NCBI GenBank assembly: GCA_964412455.1
Contig: CAYPOT010000010.1
Coordinates: 1 to 64,000, forward strand
Length of the DNA stretch: 64,000 nucleotides
Source of the DNA: JAAXXJ01 sp964412455
Lineage (GTDB): Bacteria; Nitrospirota; UBA9217
Direction: 5' to 3'
Part shown: in pieces, positions 1 to 7,213 of the stretch
Position numbering within the stretch: the first letter of the stretch is position 1
Layout of the letters: each line of letters opens with the position of its first letter
Translations under genes and position numbers: made by a program
Notes under the pieces: generated by a model
The model's database searches: none
The model's input: the letters and a program-made list of their open reading frames with translations, nothing else
What the model was told of the DNA's origin: nothing

Positions 1-292
1 TTAATGAACTTGACCATACACAAAGACCATCTGCTGGTGTATTTGTGAAATGTTCCCAAGGTTGAACATAATTATAATAATGACCTGATTGTTTATCGAA
101 ACGTGGTTGACCATTTAATAATATTTCTGCTTCATTGACTGGATTTTTTGTACCATCGATGAGTAAACCGCAATTATGATGTTGATATACTGTAACATCG
201 AGTAATGTTCTATTATAATCTGAACGATTATCTTCCCAATGATTACCATCTAATGGTAATGAAAAATCTAATACTGTTAAAGTATATCTAAA
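1..292 (-). CDS. Fragment of NCLDV (giant virus) major capsid protein, partial at both ends
   Basis: An open frame of 97 codons runs off the left edge of the window and is stopped by TAG at 293-295 on its upstream side. The translation contains LLNGQPRF followed by HYYNYVQPWEHFTNTP and a C-terminal WSSSL. This matches the second-jelly-roll signature of nucleocytoplasmic large DNA virus capsid proteins, which have the form LNGxxRF, then YFNxVQPYxHHTxxP, then YSFSL. Codons end almost entirely in A or T, whereas the hydrogenase genes starting 100 bases later are strongly GC3-rich. Neither the N-terminus nor the C-terminus of the capsid protein is present. I infer a chimeric contig end rather than a genuine bacterial gene; lateral transfer is the less likely alternative. 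Confidence 0.72.
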
Positions 293-387
293 CTATTCAC
301 TCCCGATTCCTGGTAACGCCAGCTTCGTCTTGTCCACACAATAAGCCTGCACGATATTTGAATATTCTTTTCTCTGAAGGGGGAAGT

Positions 388-1515
388 ATGAAGAAGAACG
401 AAGATATCGAATCGGTCAGCAAGCAACTTGGTGTGTCACGCAGGGAGTTCCTGAAGTATTGCAGCATCGTGGCCGCAGGCATGGGGCTGCCTCTCGGCGC
501 CGGAGAGCAGATAGCCGAGGCGGTAACCAAAGCGGCAAGGCGCCCACCGGTCATCTGGCTTTCCGCGCAGGAATGCACCGGTTGCAGCGAATCGCTTCTT
601 CGAGCCACCCATCCCACCTTTGAACACCTGATCCTCGATCTTATCTCCCTCGATTACCACGAAACGCTCAGCACACCGTCGGGCCATCAGGCCGAAGCGG
701 CGCGAGCGGCGTCGATCAAGGAGAACAAAGGAAAGTTCATTCTTGTGGTGGACGGCTCGATCCCCGTGAAGGACAACGGCGTCTACTGCATGATCGCCGG
801 CCGGACCGCTTTGGATATTCTCAAAGAGACCGCCAAAGACGCATTTGCCATCGTGGCGATGGGTTCCTGTTCGTCATGGGGCGGGGTGCCTTCCGCGGAT
901 CCCAACCCGACCGGCGCGACGCCGGTGCAGAAGATCCTTACGGATGCCGGCATCAAGACCCCCGTGGTCAGCATCCCGGGCTGCCCGCCGAACCCCTATA
1001 ACTTCCTTTCGACCGTCCTGTACTATGTGACCTTCAAGAAACTGCCTGAACTCGATGACCTGGCCAGGCCCAAGTTCGCCTATGGCCGCCTCATCCACGA
1101 GAACTGCGAGCGACGGCCACATTTCGATGCAGGGCGGTTCGCCACTGAATTCGGCGACGACAATCATCGTAAGGGCTATTGCCTGTACAAACTGGGCTGC
1201 AAGGGCCCCGAGACCCATGCCAACTGCCCCTCGATCCTCTTCGGCGACACCGGCGCAGGCACCTGGCCGGTAGGCACGGGGCATCCCTGCTTCGGCTGCA
1301 CCGAGAAGGGCATCGGATTCCATAAACCGTTGTTCAGCAGGGCCAGCCTGCACCTGGTCACCCCGCCGGATACCTATCCTCATGTCGTTGAGCAGCAGGG
1401 CAAGTCGGCTTTGGCAGGTATCGCGGTGGCCGCCGCCGCGGCCGGCGCAGCCTATGTCGCGGTCGACAGAGTGGCGAAAAAACTGGGCGACGATGACGGG
1501 AAGGACAAAAAATAA
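388..1515 (+). CDS. hybO: [NiFe] hydrogenase small subunit, Tat-exported, membrane-anchored
   Basis: 375 aa. It carries the three Fe-S clusters that pass electrons from the NiFe site. A twin-arginine signal SRREFLK (residues 17-23) sends the folded heterodimer across the membrane. The proximal cluster ligands begin with CTGCSES (C63, C66), followed by GSCSSWGG and GCPPNP. The distal and medial ligands lie in the HENC, CLYKLGC, ANCP and HPCFGC segments; I see no supernumerary cysteines of the O2-tolerant type next to the proximal site. An alanine-rich hydrophobic segment near the C-terminus (SALAGIAVAAAAAGAAYVAV) is the membrane anchor. ATG 388 is chosen over ATG 358 because GAAGGGGGAAG lies directly upstream. 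It is the first gene of the structural operon; its natural promoter may be missing because the foreign junction is only ~90 bases upstream. Confidence 0.95.
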   Translation: MKKNEDIESVSKQLGVSRREFLKYCSIVAAGMGLPLGAGEQIAEAVTKAARRPPVIWLSAQECTGCSESLLRATHPTFEHLILDLISLDYHETLSTPSGHQAEAARAASIKENKGKFILVVDGSIPVKDNGVYCMIAGRTALDILKETAKDAFAIVAMGSCSSWGGVPSADPNPTGATPVQKILTDAGIKTPVVSIPGCPPNPYNFLSTVLYYVTFKKLPELDDLARPKFAYGRLIHENCERRPHFDAGRFATEFGDDNHRKGYCLYKLGCKGPETHANCPSILFGDTGAGTWPVGTGHPCFGCTEKGIGFHKPLFSRASLHLVTPPDTYPHVVEQQGKSALAGIAVAAAAAGAAYVAVDRVAKKLGDDDGKDKK

Positions 1516-1535
1516 GGGCACGGGGGATATTACCT

Positions 1536-2489
1536 ATGGAAATTAAGCGAAGAGATTTCCTGAAAGTAGCCACGGCCGGCAGCCTCATGCTGGCGGCGAA
1601 CGCGCACCCAGCCCTCGCCCGTGAGCCGAAAGCGCGCATCAAGGACTCGGTCGGCATGCTGTACGATTCGACGGTCTGTGTCGGCTGCAAGGCATGCGTT
1701 TCAGCCTGTAAACAGTACAACGAGACCCCGCCGAGCTTTTCCTCGTCCGAGGAAATATGGGACAATCCGCTCGACAACGATCCCAAGACCTACAACATCA
1801 TCAAGCTCTACAAGAACGGCACAGGAGCGGTCAAGGACCGGGAAACGGACGGCCACGCCTATGTCAAGCGCCAGTGCATGCACTGCGTTGACCCGGCCTG
1901 CGTGTCTGCCTGCCCGGTATCTGCGCTCAAGAAAAACCCCAAGGATGGGATCGTCATGTACGACAAGGACGCCTGCATCGGCTGCCGGTACTGCCAGGTG
2001 GCATGTCCTTACAACGTCCCCAAGTTCGAGTTCGGGAAGGCCTTCCCGTTGATCAGGAAATGCCAGCTTTGCTCGCACCGGCTGGAAAAAGGGGACATCC
2101 CTGCATGCTGCGAGTTCTGCCCCACAGGCGCGTGCATCTTTGGAAAGGTCGAAGAGCTGCTCGTCGAGGCGAAAAAAAGACTTCAGTACAAGGCCGGATC
2201 GTCCCAGGTGTATCCGGTTGAGCGTCTTGGAGGGAAGAGTACCGCTGAACGCGTTGTCTCAGCCTACCTCCCGACCGTCTACGGGGAAAAAGAAGGGGGC
2301 GGGACCCAGGTGCTCTATCTCTCGGGCGTGCCCTTCGAAAAGCTCGGATTGCCGGCGCTGGAGGAAACCTCGGACGCCCAACGCTCCGAGACGATCCAGC
2401 ATACCATCTACAAGGGAATGATCGCACCGATCGTGTTCCTGGGCGGCCTCGTCTATATCGTCCATAAGAACACGAAAGACCACAAATAA
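1536..2489 (+). CDS. hybA: HybA-type periplasmic four-cluster ferredoxin subunit
   Basis: 317 aa. It is expected to carry electrons between the hydrogenase small subunit and the membrane quinone-reactive subunit. It starts with a Tat signal KRRDFLK (residues 4-10) ending near AHPALA. Several cysteine clusters of the 4Fe-4S ferredoxin type follow: CVGCKACVSAC, CMHCVDPACVSACP, CIGCRYCQVACP and CQLCSHRL...CCEFCP. A single hydrophobic helix close to the C-terminus (IAPIVFLGGLVYIV) probably tethers it to the membrane, as in E. coli HybA. It lies 20 bases after the small subunit and 17 before hybB, so it is co-transcribed. Confidence 0.93.
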   Translation: MEIKRRDFLKVATAGSLMLAANAHPALAREPKARIKDSVGMLYDSTVCVGCKACVSACKQYNETPPSFSSSEEIWDNPLDNDPKTYNIIKLYKNGTGAVKDRETDGHAYVKRQCMHCVDPACVSACPVSALKKNPKDGIVMYDKDACIGCRYCQVACPYNVPKFEFGKAFPLIRKCQLCSHRLEKGDIPACCEFCPTGACIFGKVEELLVEAKKRLQYKAGSSQVYPVERLGGKSTAERVVSAYLPTVYGEKEGGGTQVLYLSGVPFEKLGLPALEETSDAQRSETIQHTIYKGMIAPIVFLGGLVYIVHKNTKDHK

Positions 2490-2506
2490 CCATAACGGAG
2501 AGGACT

Positions 2507-3688
2507 ATGTCTGAAGAAAGCAAACCTATAGGTGGTGATTTTTTGACAACGCCGTTCAAGGTCCTTGCCGGATTCACGTTGTTTGCGGGCCTCCTGGTCA
2601 TGGTCCGGTACGTCATGGGCATCGGAGCGGTATCCAACCTGAATGACGGCTATCCCTGGGGCATATGGATCGCCTATGACGTGGTTGCCGGCACGGCCAT
2701 TGCCTGCGGCGGCTATTCCATGGCGCTCCTGGTCTATGTGCTGAACAAGGGCGAGTACCATCCGCTGATCCGTCCTGCGCTCCTGGCCAGCATGTTCGGT
2801 TACACACTCGCGGCCGTATCGATCTTCATCGACATCGGACGGTATTGGCAGGGATATAACATGTTCCTGCCGTGGTATGCCAATGTCAATTCGGTCATGC
2901 TTGAGGTCGCGGTCTGTATCGCCCTCTATGTCATGGTGCTGTGGATCGAGTTCGCGCCCGCGTTCTTCGAGGGGATACAGAAGCACAAGAGCAACCTGCC
3001 TGCGTTCCTGACCAGATGGGACCCATCCGGCCTGCAGAAGACCTGGAACAAATACCTGTTCTTCTTCATCGCTCTCGGCATACTGCTTCCGACCATGCAT
3101 CAATCCTCCCTCGGTTCGCTGATGCTGATCGCGGGGAAGAAGCTTTCGCCGCTCTGGCAGACAGGGCTCCTGCCGCTTTTGTTCCTGATCTCGGCCGTCA
3201 CGATGGGATACGCCATCGTGATCTTTGAATCTCTCTTCTCGGCGGTCGGATTAAAACGACCGAAGGAAACGCCTCTGCTGGCAAAGCTGTCGGGTATCAT
3301 GCCGGGTCTCATCGGCGTCTATCTCGTGATCCGGATCCTGGACGTGGTCATCCGGGGCGCCCTGGGATACGCGTTCGCGTTCAATGTGCAGAGCCTCATG
3401 TTCTGGGTCGAGAACGCGCTCTTTGTCTATCCGCTGGTCATCCTGCTGTCGGCGGAGAACCGGACCAAGGCCCGGCCGTTGTTCCTGTCCGCGCTTTCGA
3501 TACTCCTCGCGGGACTGGTCTATCGCTTCAATGCGTTCATCATAGGCTTCGATCCGGGCAACGGATGGCATTACTTCCCGTCGTTCGGCGAGATCATGAT
3601 CACCCTGGGCATCATCTCGTTCGAGATCATGGCGTACCTGTATATTGTCAGGAAATTCCCCGTGCTGCCGAAGGCTGAGCACGCATAA
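2507..3688 (+). CDS. hybB: HybB-type integral membrane subunit (NrfD/PsrC superfamily)
   Basis: 393 aa, almost entirely hydrophobic, with about ten predicted membrane helices. HybB links periplasmic H2 oxidation to the quinone pool without a haem b subunit. The N-terminal segment with NDGYPWGIWIAYDV is characteristic of the HybB branch of the NrfD family. An AGGAG-like sequence precedes ATG 2507. Its place between hybA and the large subunit gives the order small-A-B-large seen in Hyb (group 1c type) operons, so the enzyme is probably an uptake hydrogenase that may run reversibly. Confidence 0.93.
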   Translation: MSEESKPIGGDFLTTPFKVLAGFTLFAGLLVMVRYVMGIGAVSNLNDGYPWGIWIAYDVVAGTAIACGGYSMALLVYVLNKGEYHPLIRPALLASMFGYTLAAVSIFIDIGRYWQGYNMFLPWYANVNSVMLEVAVCIALYVMVLWIEFAPAFFEGIQKHKSNLPAFLTRWDPSGLQKTWNKYLFFFIALGILLPTMHQSSLGSLMLIAGKKLSPLWQTGLLPLLFLISAVTMGYAIVIFESLFSAVGLKRPKETPLLAKLSGIMPGLIGVYLVIRILDVVIRGALGYAFAFNVQSLMFWVENALFVYPLVILLSAENRTKARPLFLSALSILLAGLVYRFNAFIIGFDPGNGWHYFPSFGEIMITLGIISFEIMAYLYIVRKFPVLPKAEHA

Positions 3689-3713
3689 CTATCGCGGAAG
3701 GAGAATCTGAGCA

Positions 3714-5414
3714 ATGTCGAAAAGAATCGTCATAGATCCCATAACGAGGATCGAAGGCCATCTGCGCATCGAGTGCGAAGTGGAGAACGGCAAGGTCAGC
3801 AAGGCTTGGACCTCCGGTCAGATGTGGCGCGGGATCGAGAACATCGTGAAGGGCAGGGATGCCCGGGAGGTCTGGCTTTTTACCCAACGCATCTGCGGCG
3901 TTTGAACGTCCGTTCACGCACTGACCTCGGTGAGGTCGGTTGAGAACGCCCTGCAGCTCGAGATACCGTTGAACGCGCAGTACATCCGGAACCTGATCAC
4001 GGCGGCCCATGGCGTCCATGACCATATTGTCCATTTCTACCACCTGGCCGCTCTTGACTGGGTGGACATCGTCTCGGCCCTGAAAGCCGATCCCAAAAAA
4101 GCGTCGGCGCTCGGCGAGAGCCTGTCGAACTGGGACCAGAACAGCGCAAAGCACATGAAGGAAGTGCAGGACCGGCTGGGGACCTTCGTGAAGAGCGGCC
4201 AACTCGGCATCTACGCGAACGGCTACTGGGGTCATCCGGCAATGAAGCTGCCGCCCGAGGTAAACCTTCTTGCTGCTGCACATTATCTGCAGGCGCTCCA
4301 TTTCCAGCGCAGGATAAACATGGTGGTGTCCATCCTGGGTTCCAAGACGCCGAACATCCAGAACCTGGCGGTAGGCGGCGTCGCGAACGCGATCAATCCT
4401 GAAAACCAATCGGCGCTCAACATGGAGCGGCTCTACTATATCAAGACGCTTATAGACGAGGTCCAGAGCTTCGTGAGGAATGCCATGCTGGTCGATGTCG
4501 CCGCCGTGGCGGCCCTGTATGCTGACTGGACCGGGTACGGCAAAGGCGTGACGAACTACCTCTCGGCGCCGGACATGCCCATGGACACGAAGGGGACGAT
4601 GTTCAATCTTCCCGGCGGATACATCGAGAACGCGGATTTCGCCACATTCAAGCCCATCAAGAGCTTCAATGACGAATATTTCAAGAACGGCGTGAAGGAG
4701 AGCATCAAGCACTCGTGGTACAAGGGCGACTGGAATAAGCATCCCTTCGAAGAGACCACAGACCCGAACCACACGGGCATGCAGTATGATGGGAAATACT
4801 CCTGGGTCAAGGCGCCGACGTTCAACGGCAAACCCGCCCAGGTCGGTCCGCTGGCCAATGTGCTGTGTATGTATGCCGCAGGCCACGCTGGAACGAAAAA
4901 ATATGTCACTGATATGCTGAATACCATCAGCGCGGTCGCCAAGACACAGGTAGGGCCGGCAGCTCTGCATTCTACCATCGGCCGTATCGGCGCTCGCGCA
5001 GTACGGTGCGCCGTCCTTTTGGATGAATGCACGAACCAGTGGAACGCACTGGTCGCCAATATCGGCAAAGGCGATGTAAAGACCTTCAATGCGCCAAAGT
5101 TCCCCAGCGGCGAGGTCCGGGGCGTAGGCTTCCACGAAGCGCCGCGAGGCATCCTGTCCCACTGGGCGGTCATTGACGGCGGCAAGATCAAGAACTATCA
5201 GTGCGTTGTTCCGTCCACCTGGAACGCTGCGCCGCGGAACGGCAGCGATCAGCCCGGCCCGTACGAAGCCTCGCTCGTCGGAACGCCGCTGGCAGATCCG
5301 GAAAAACCGCTGGAAGTCCTCCGGACCGTGCATTCCTTCGATCCGTGCATTGCCTGCGCTGTTCACCTGGTCGACGCCAAAGGGCGAGATATCATCACGG
5401 TGAAGGCGCTGTAA
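3714..5414 (+). CDS. hybC: [NiFe] hydrogenase large subunit with in-frame UGA (predicted Sec64)
   Basis: 566 aa if UGA at 3903-3905 is read as selenocysteine. Upstream of it the protein reads RICGV and downstream TSVHALTSVR, which is the L1 motif RxCGxCxxxH with the second cysteine codon replaced by TGA. The same frame stays open to 5414. The L5 motif DPCIACAVH is intact with ordinary cysteines (C545, C548), followed by 15 residues that the maturation protease would remove after H551. In described [NiFeSe] enzymes Sec replaces the first L5 cysteine (a terminal Ni ligand). Here it would replace C64, the position of a cysteine that bridges Ni and Fe. A nonsense mutation or base error TGC to TGA is the alternative. 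The hairpin at 3920-3940 and the intact downstream frame favour Sec. selA, selB and selC are not in this window. Confidence 0.85.
3903..3940 (+). promoter_or_regulatory. UGA selenocysteine codon with SECIS-like hairpin
   Basis: After UGA 3903-3905 the coding strand forms a 9-bp stem, ACTGACCTC (3920-3928) with GAGGTCGGT (3932-3940), containing one T-G wobble and a GGT loop (3929-3931). Bacterial SECIS elements are hairpins just 3' of UGA whose apical loop carries a GGU-like SelB contact roughly 16-37 bases from the codon. Here the loop starts 24 bases after the UGA. The bulged U present in the E. coli fdhF element is not obvious. Fit is by eye only. Confidence 0.6.
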
Positions 5415-5435
5415 TCGATTCCTGAAAGTATTCAT

Positions 5436-5479
5436 AAAGCCCTCTTGCCCCATCGTTCCGAGGCGGAGGGCTTTTTTTT
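5436..5479 (+). terminator. Rho-independent terminator after the hydrogenase large subunit
   Basis: AAAGCCCTC (5436-5444) can pair with GAGGGCTTT (5466-5474), and the second arm runs into eight consecutive T (5472-5479). It sits 22 bases after the large-subunit stop. It would separate the abundant structural mRNA from the maturation genes, with partial read-through or a second promoter needed for the latter. Confidence 0.8.
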
Positions 5480-5494
5480 GTCCGGGAGACATAT

Positions 5495-5998
5495 ATGCAG
5501 ATGAAGGAACCAACGATCTCGATCATAGGGCTTGGCAACATTCTTATGACCGATGAAGGGGTCGGCGTTCATGTAGTGAACGAGTTCGAGCGACGATATA
5601 CGGTCCCTGAGCATGTGGAGATCGTGGATGGCGGGGCCGCGGGGCTCGGTCTGATCCCGTTCATTGAGGGCAGGGAGAAGGTCCTGATGGTCGATGCTGT
5701 CAATTTCGACCAGGAGCCAGGATACATCGAGACCATTGAGAACGATGAAATTCCCGTTCGTCTCACCCTGAAGGCTTCCATGCACCATCTGGGGCTCATG
5801 GACGTACTCTGCATTGTCAGAATGTCGGGTAACATTCCCAAGGACCTCTGTATCATCGGCATCCAGCCGAAGAGCCTCGAACTCGGTCTTGACATGAGTC
5901 CGGAGATATGGGATAAAAAAGACATCCTGATCGAGCGCATCGTGTCGAAGCTTCGGGAGTGGAACATACCATGTGCCTTGCGGTCCCCTCAAAAGTAA
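5495..5998 (+). CDS. hybD: Hydrogenase maturation protease
   Basis: 167 aa, the usual length for the HyaD/HybD/HycI family of nickel-dependent endopeptidases. These cut the C-terminal tail of the large subunit after the final histidine of L5 once NiFe(CN)2CO is in place. The N-terminal GLGNILMTDEGVG holds the conserved Glu/Asp nickel ligand; further conserved acidic and histidine ligands are seen in VDAVNF and MHHLGLMD. GGGAG precedes ATG 5495. Its end overlaps the start of the HypC-HypA gene by 28 bases. Because the large subunit here has a normal L5 cysteine pair, standard nickel-sensing cleavage should apply. Confidence 0.9.
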   Translation: MQMKEPTISIIGLGNILMTDEGVGVHVVNEFERRYTVPEHVEIVDGGAAGLGLIPFIEGREKVLMVDAVNFDQEPGYIETIENDEIPVRLTLKASMHHLGLMDVLCIVRMSGNIPKDLCIIGIQPKSLELGLDMSPEIWDKKDILIERIVSKLREWNIPCALRSPQK

Positions 5999-6510
5999 TT
6001 TCCATCGACAACGATATCGCGACGATCGACGTGTATGGCGCCCGGAAGGAAGTGAACATCATGCTGCTTCCCGAAACGCCGCAGCTCGGCGACTTCGTCC
6101 TGGTCCACGCGGGTTTCGCGATCCAGTCGATCAAGGCCGAGGCATTCCAGACAGGTGAGATCATGCATGAATCATCCATTGCCCACAGCATCATCGAGAT
6201 CCTCGACGAACAGTGCGCCGAGCAGGGCTGCACGACGGTCGACGCGCTGACCGTGCGGCTCGGCAAGGCCACGGGGGTCATGCCCGAGTCGCTCCAGTTC
6301 GCCTTCGACGCCTTGAAAGAGCCGACGAAGGCGAAGAACGCCACGCTTACTATAGAGATCGTACCGGTCGGTGGGACCTGCAAAACCTGCAGGAAGGATT
6401 TCGACGAGACAGAAGCTCCCTACGTATTTGCCTGCCCTCACTGCGGCTCGAACGATTTTGAGATCACCCGGGGCCGCGAGATGGAGATCTCGGACATGGA
6501 AATGCATTGA
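5971..6510 (+). CDS. HypC-HypA fusion protein
   Basis: 179 aa. Residues 1-64 are HypC: MCLAVP start with the Cys2 that holds the Fe(CN)2CO precursor, and the DFVLVHAGFAIQ core. From residue 65 the sequence MHESSIAHSIIEIL is a complete HypA, with zinc-site pairs CKTC and CPHC near the C-terminus. HypC and HypA are normally separate proteins delivering iron and nickel. HypA uses its free N-terminal Met-His for nickel, which a fusion would bury. However, ATG 6163 is preceded by AGGTGA at 6153-6158, so HypA may also be made alone from an internal start. ATG 5971 is chosen over ATG 5959 because Cys must follow the initiator Met. No frameshift is needed to join the two parts. Confidence 0.88.
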   Translation: MCLAVPSKVISIDNDIATIDVYGARKEVNIMLLPETPQLGDFVLVHAGFAIQSIKAEAFQTGEIMHESSIAHSIIEILDEQCAEQGCTTVDALTVRLGKATGVMPESLQFAFDALKEPTKAKNATLTIEIVPVGGTCKTCRKDFDETEAPYVFACPHCGSNDFEITRGREMEISDMEMH

Positions 6511-6512
6511 TC

Positions 6513-6546
6513 GAGTGCGGAATTCGGAGTGCGGAATGCGGAATGA
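6513..6546. repeat. Dispersed GCGGAATGCGGA-type repeat, copy 1
   Basis: The gap between hypCA and hypB is largely a run of GAGTGCGGAATTC and GCGGAATGCGGAATG units. Two further copies lie inside hypF (7757-7780 and 8341-8374). It is a short, internally repetitive, G/A-rich sequence with no coding role here. Confidence 0.75.
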
Positions 6547-6565
6547 AAGGACGGGAATACGATAA

Positions 6566-7213
6566 GTGAAAGTCAAGGTTGTATCAAGGATCCTCGAAGC
6601 GAACGACCGTATCGCTGAAGAGAACAGGAAGCGGTTCAAAGAAGCTGGGGTCTACGTTGCGAACCTGATGGGCGCTCCCGGCGCCGGAAAGACGACGCTT
6701 CTCGAAGAGACGATCAAGAAGCTCAAACCGCATCTGCGGATAGGGGTCATTGAGGGCGACATCGTCGGCCAGGACGACGCGGACCGGATCGGCGCGCTTG
6801 AGATTCCCGTGGTCCAGATCAACACCGGCGGCGCATGCCACCTCGACGCGAACATGATAAGCTCGGTCCTCGACGAACTGCCGCTCAGGGAGTTGGACAT
6901 GGTCATCATCGAGAACGTTGGAAACCTCGTCTGCCCGGCGGAATTCAACGTAGGCGAGGATATCAAGCTGATGGTGCTTTCCATCGCAGAAGGCCACGAC
7001 AAGCCGCTCAAATACCCCCTGATGTTCCAGCAGTCGTCCGGACTGGTACTGAGCAAGATCGACCTGCTGCCGTATATGAACACGGACATCAATAAGATGA
7101 GGAACGATTCCCTCGCGTTGAACCCGAAGCTCAAGGTCTTCGAGGTATCATGCTCAACCGGGGCGGGGATCGATGCGTGGGCTCAATGGCTGAACGGGCT
7201 CAGATCGCGGTAA
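6566..7213 (+). CDS. hypB: Hydrogenase nickel-insertion GTPase HypB
   Basis: 215 aa G3E-family GTPase that powers nickel transfer, together with HypA, to the large subunit. P-loop GAPGAGKTT is at residues 36-44, the metal-binding dimer site shows as GGACHLDAN, and the specificity segment as LSKIDLL. The N-terminal CxxCGC high-affinity nickel motif and the histidine-rich storage stretch found in some HypBs are absent, so it is the minimal form. The start is GTG 6566. The 3' end overlaps hypF by 28 bases. Confidence 0.92.
   Translation: MKVKVVSRILEANDRIAEENRKRFKEAGVYVANLMGAPGAGKTTLLEETIKKLKPHLRIGVIEGDIVGQDDADRIGALEIPVVQINTGGACHLDANMISSVLDELPLRELDMVIIENVGNLVCPAEFNVGEDIKLMVLSIAEGHDKPLKYPLMFQQSSGLVLSKIDLLPYMNTDINKMRNDSLALNPKLKVFEVSCSTGAGIDAWAQWLNGLRSR

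Noticed and set aside
874..1521. Long minus-strand frame opposite the hydrogenase small subunit
   Set aside because: Antisense to a clearly conserved gene and lacking its own start signals.
3714..3905. A separate 63-residue hydrogenase N-terminal gene ending at TGA
   Set aside because: The frame continues without gap into the rest of the large subunit and the TGA falls exactly on a ligand cysteine codon, so one gene with a recoded UGA explains it better.
5339..5414. Conventional [NiFeSe] hydrogenase with Sec in the C-terminal motif
   Set aside because: The L5 motif reads DPCIACAVH with TGC codons for both cysteines and has no UGA.
3648..5513. 621-codon open frame on the minus strand opposite the hydrogenase large subunit
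   Set aside because: No family resemblance; it mirrors the GC-rich codon pattern of the real gene on the plus strand.
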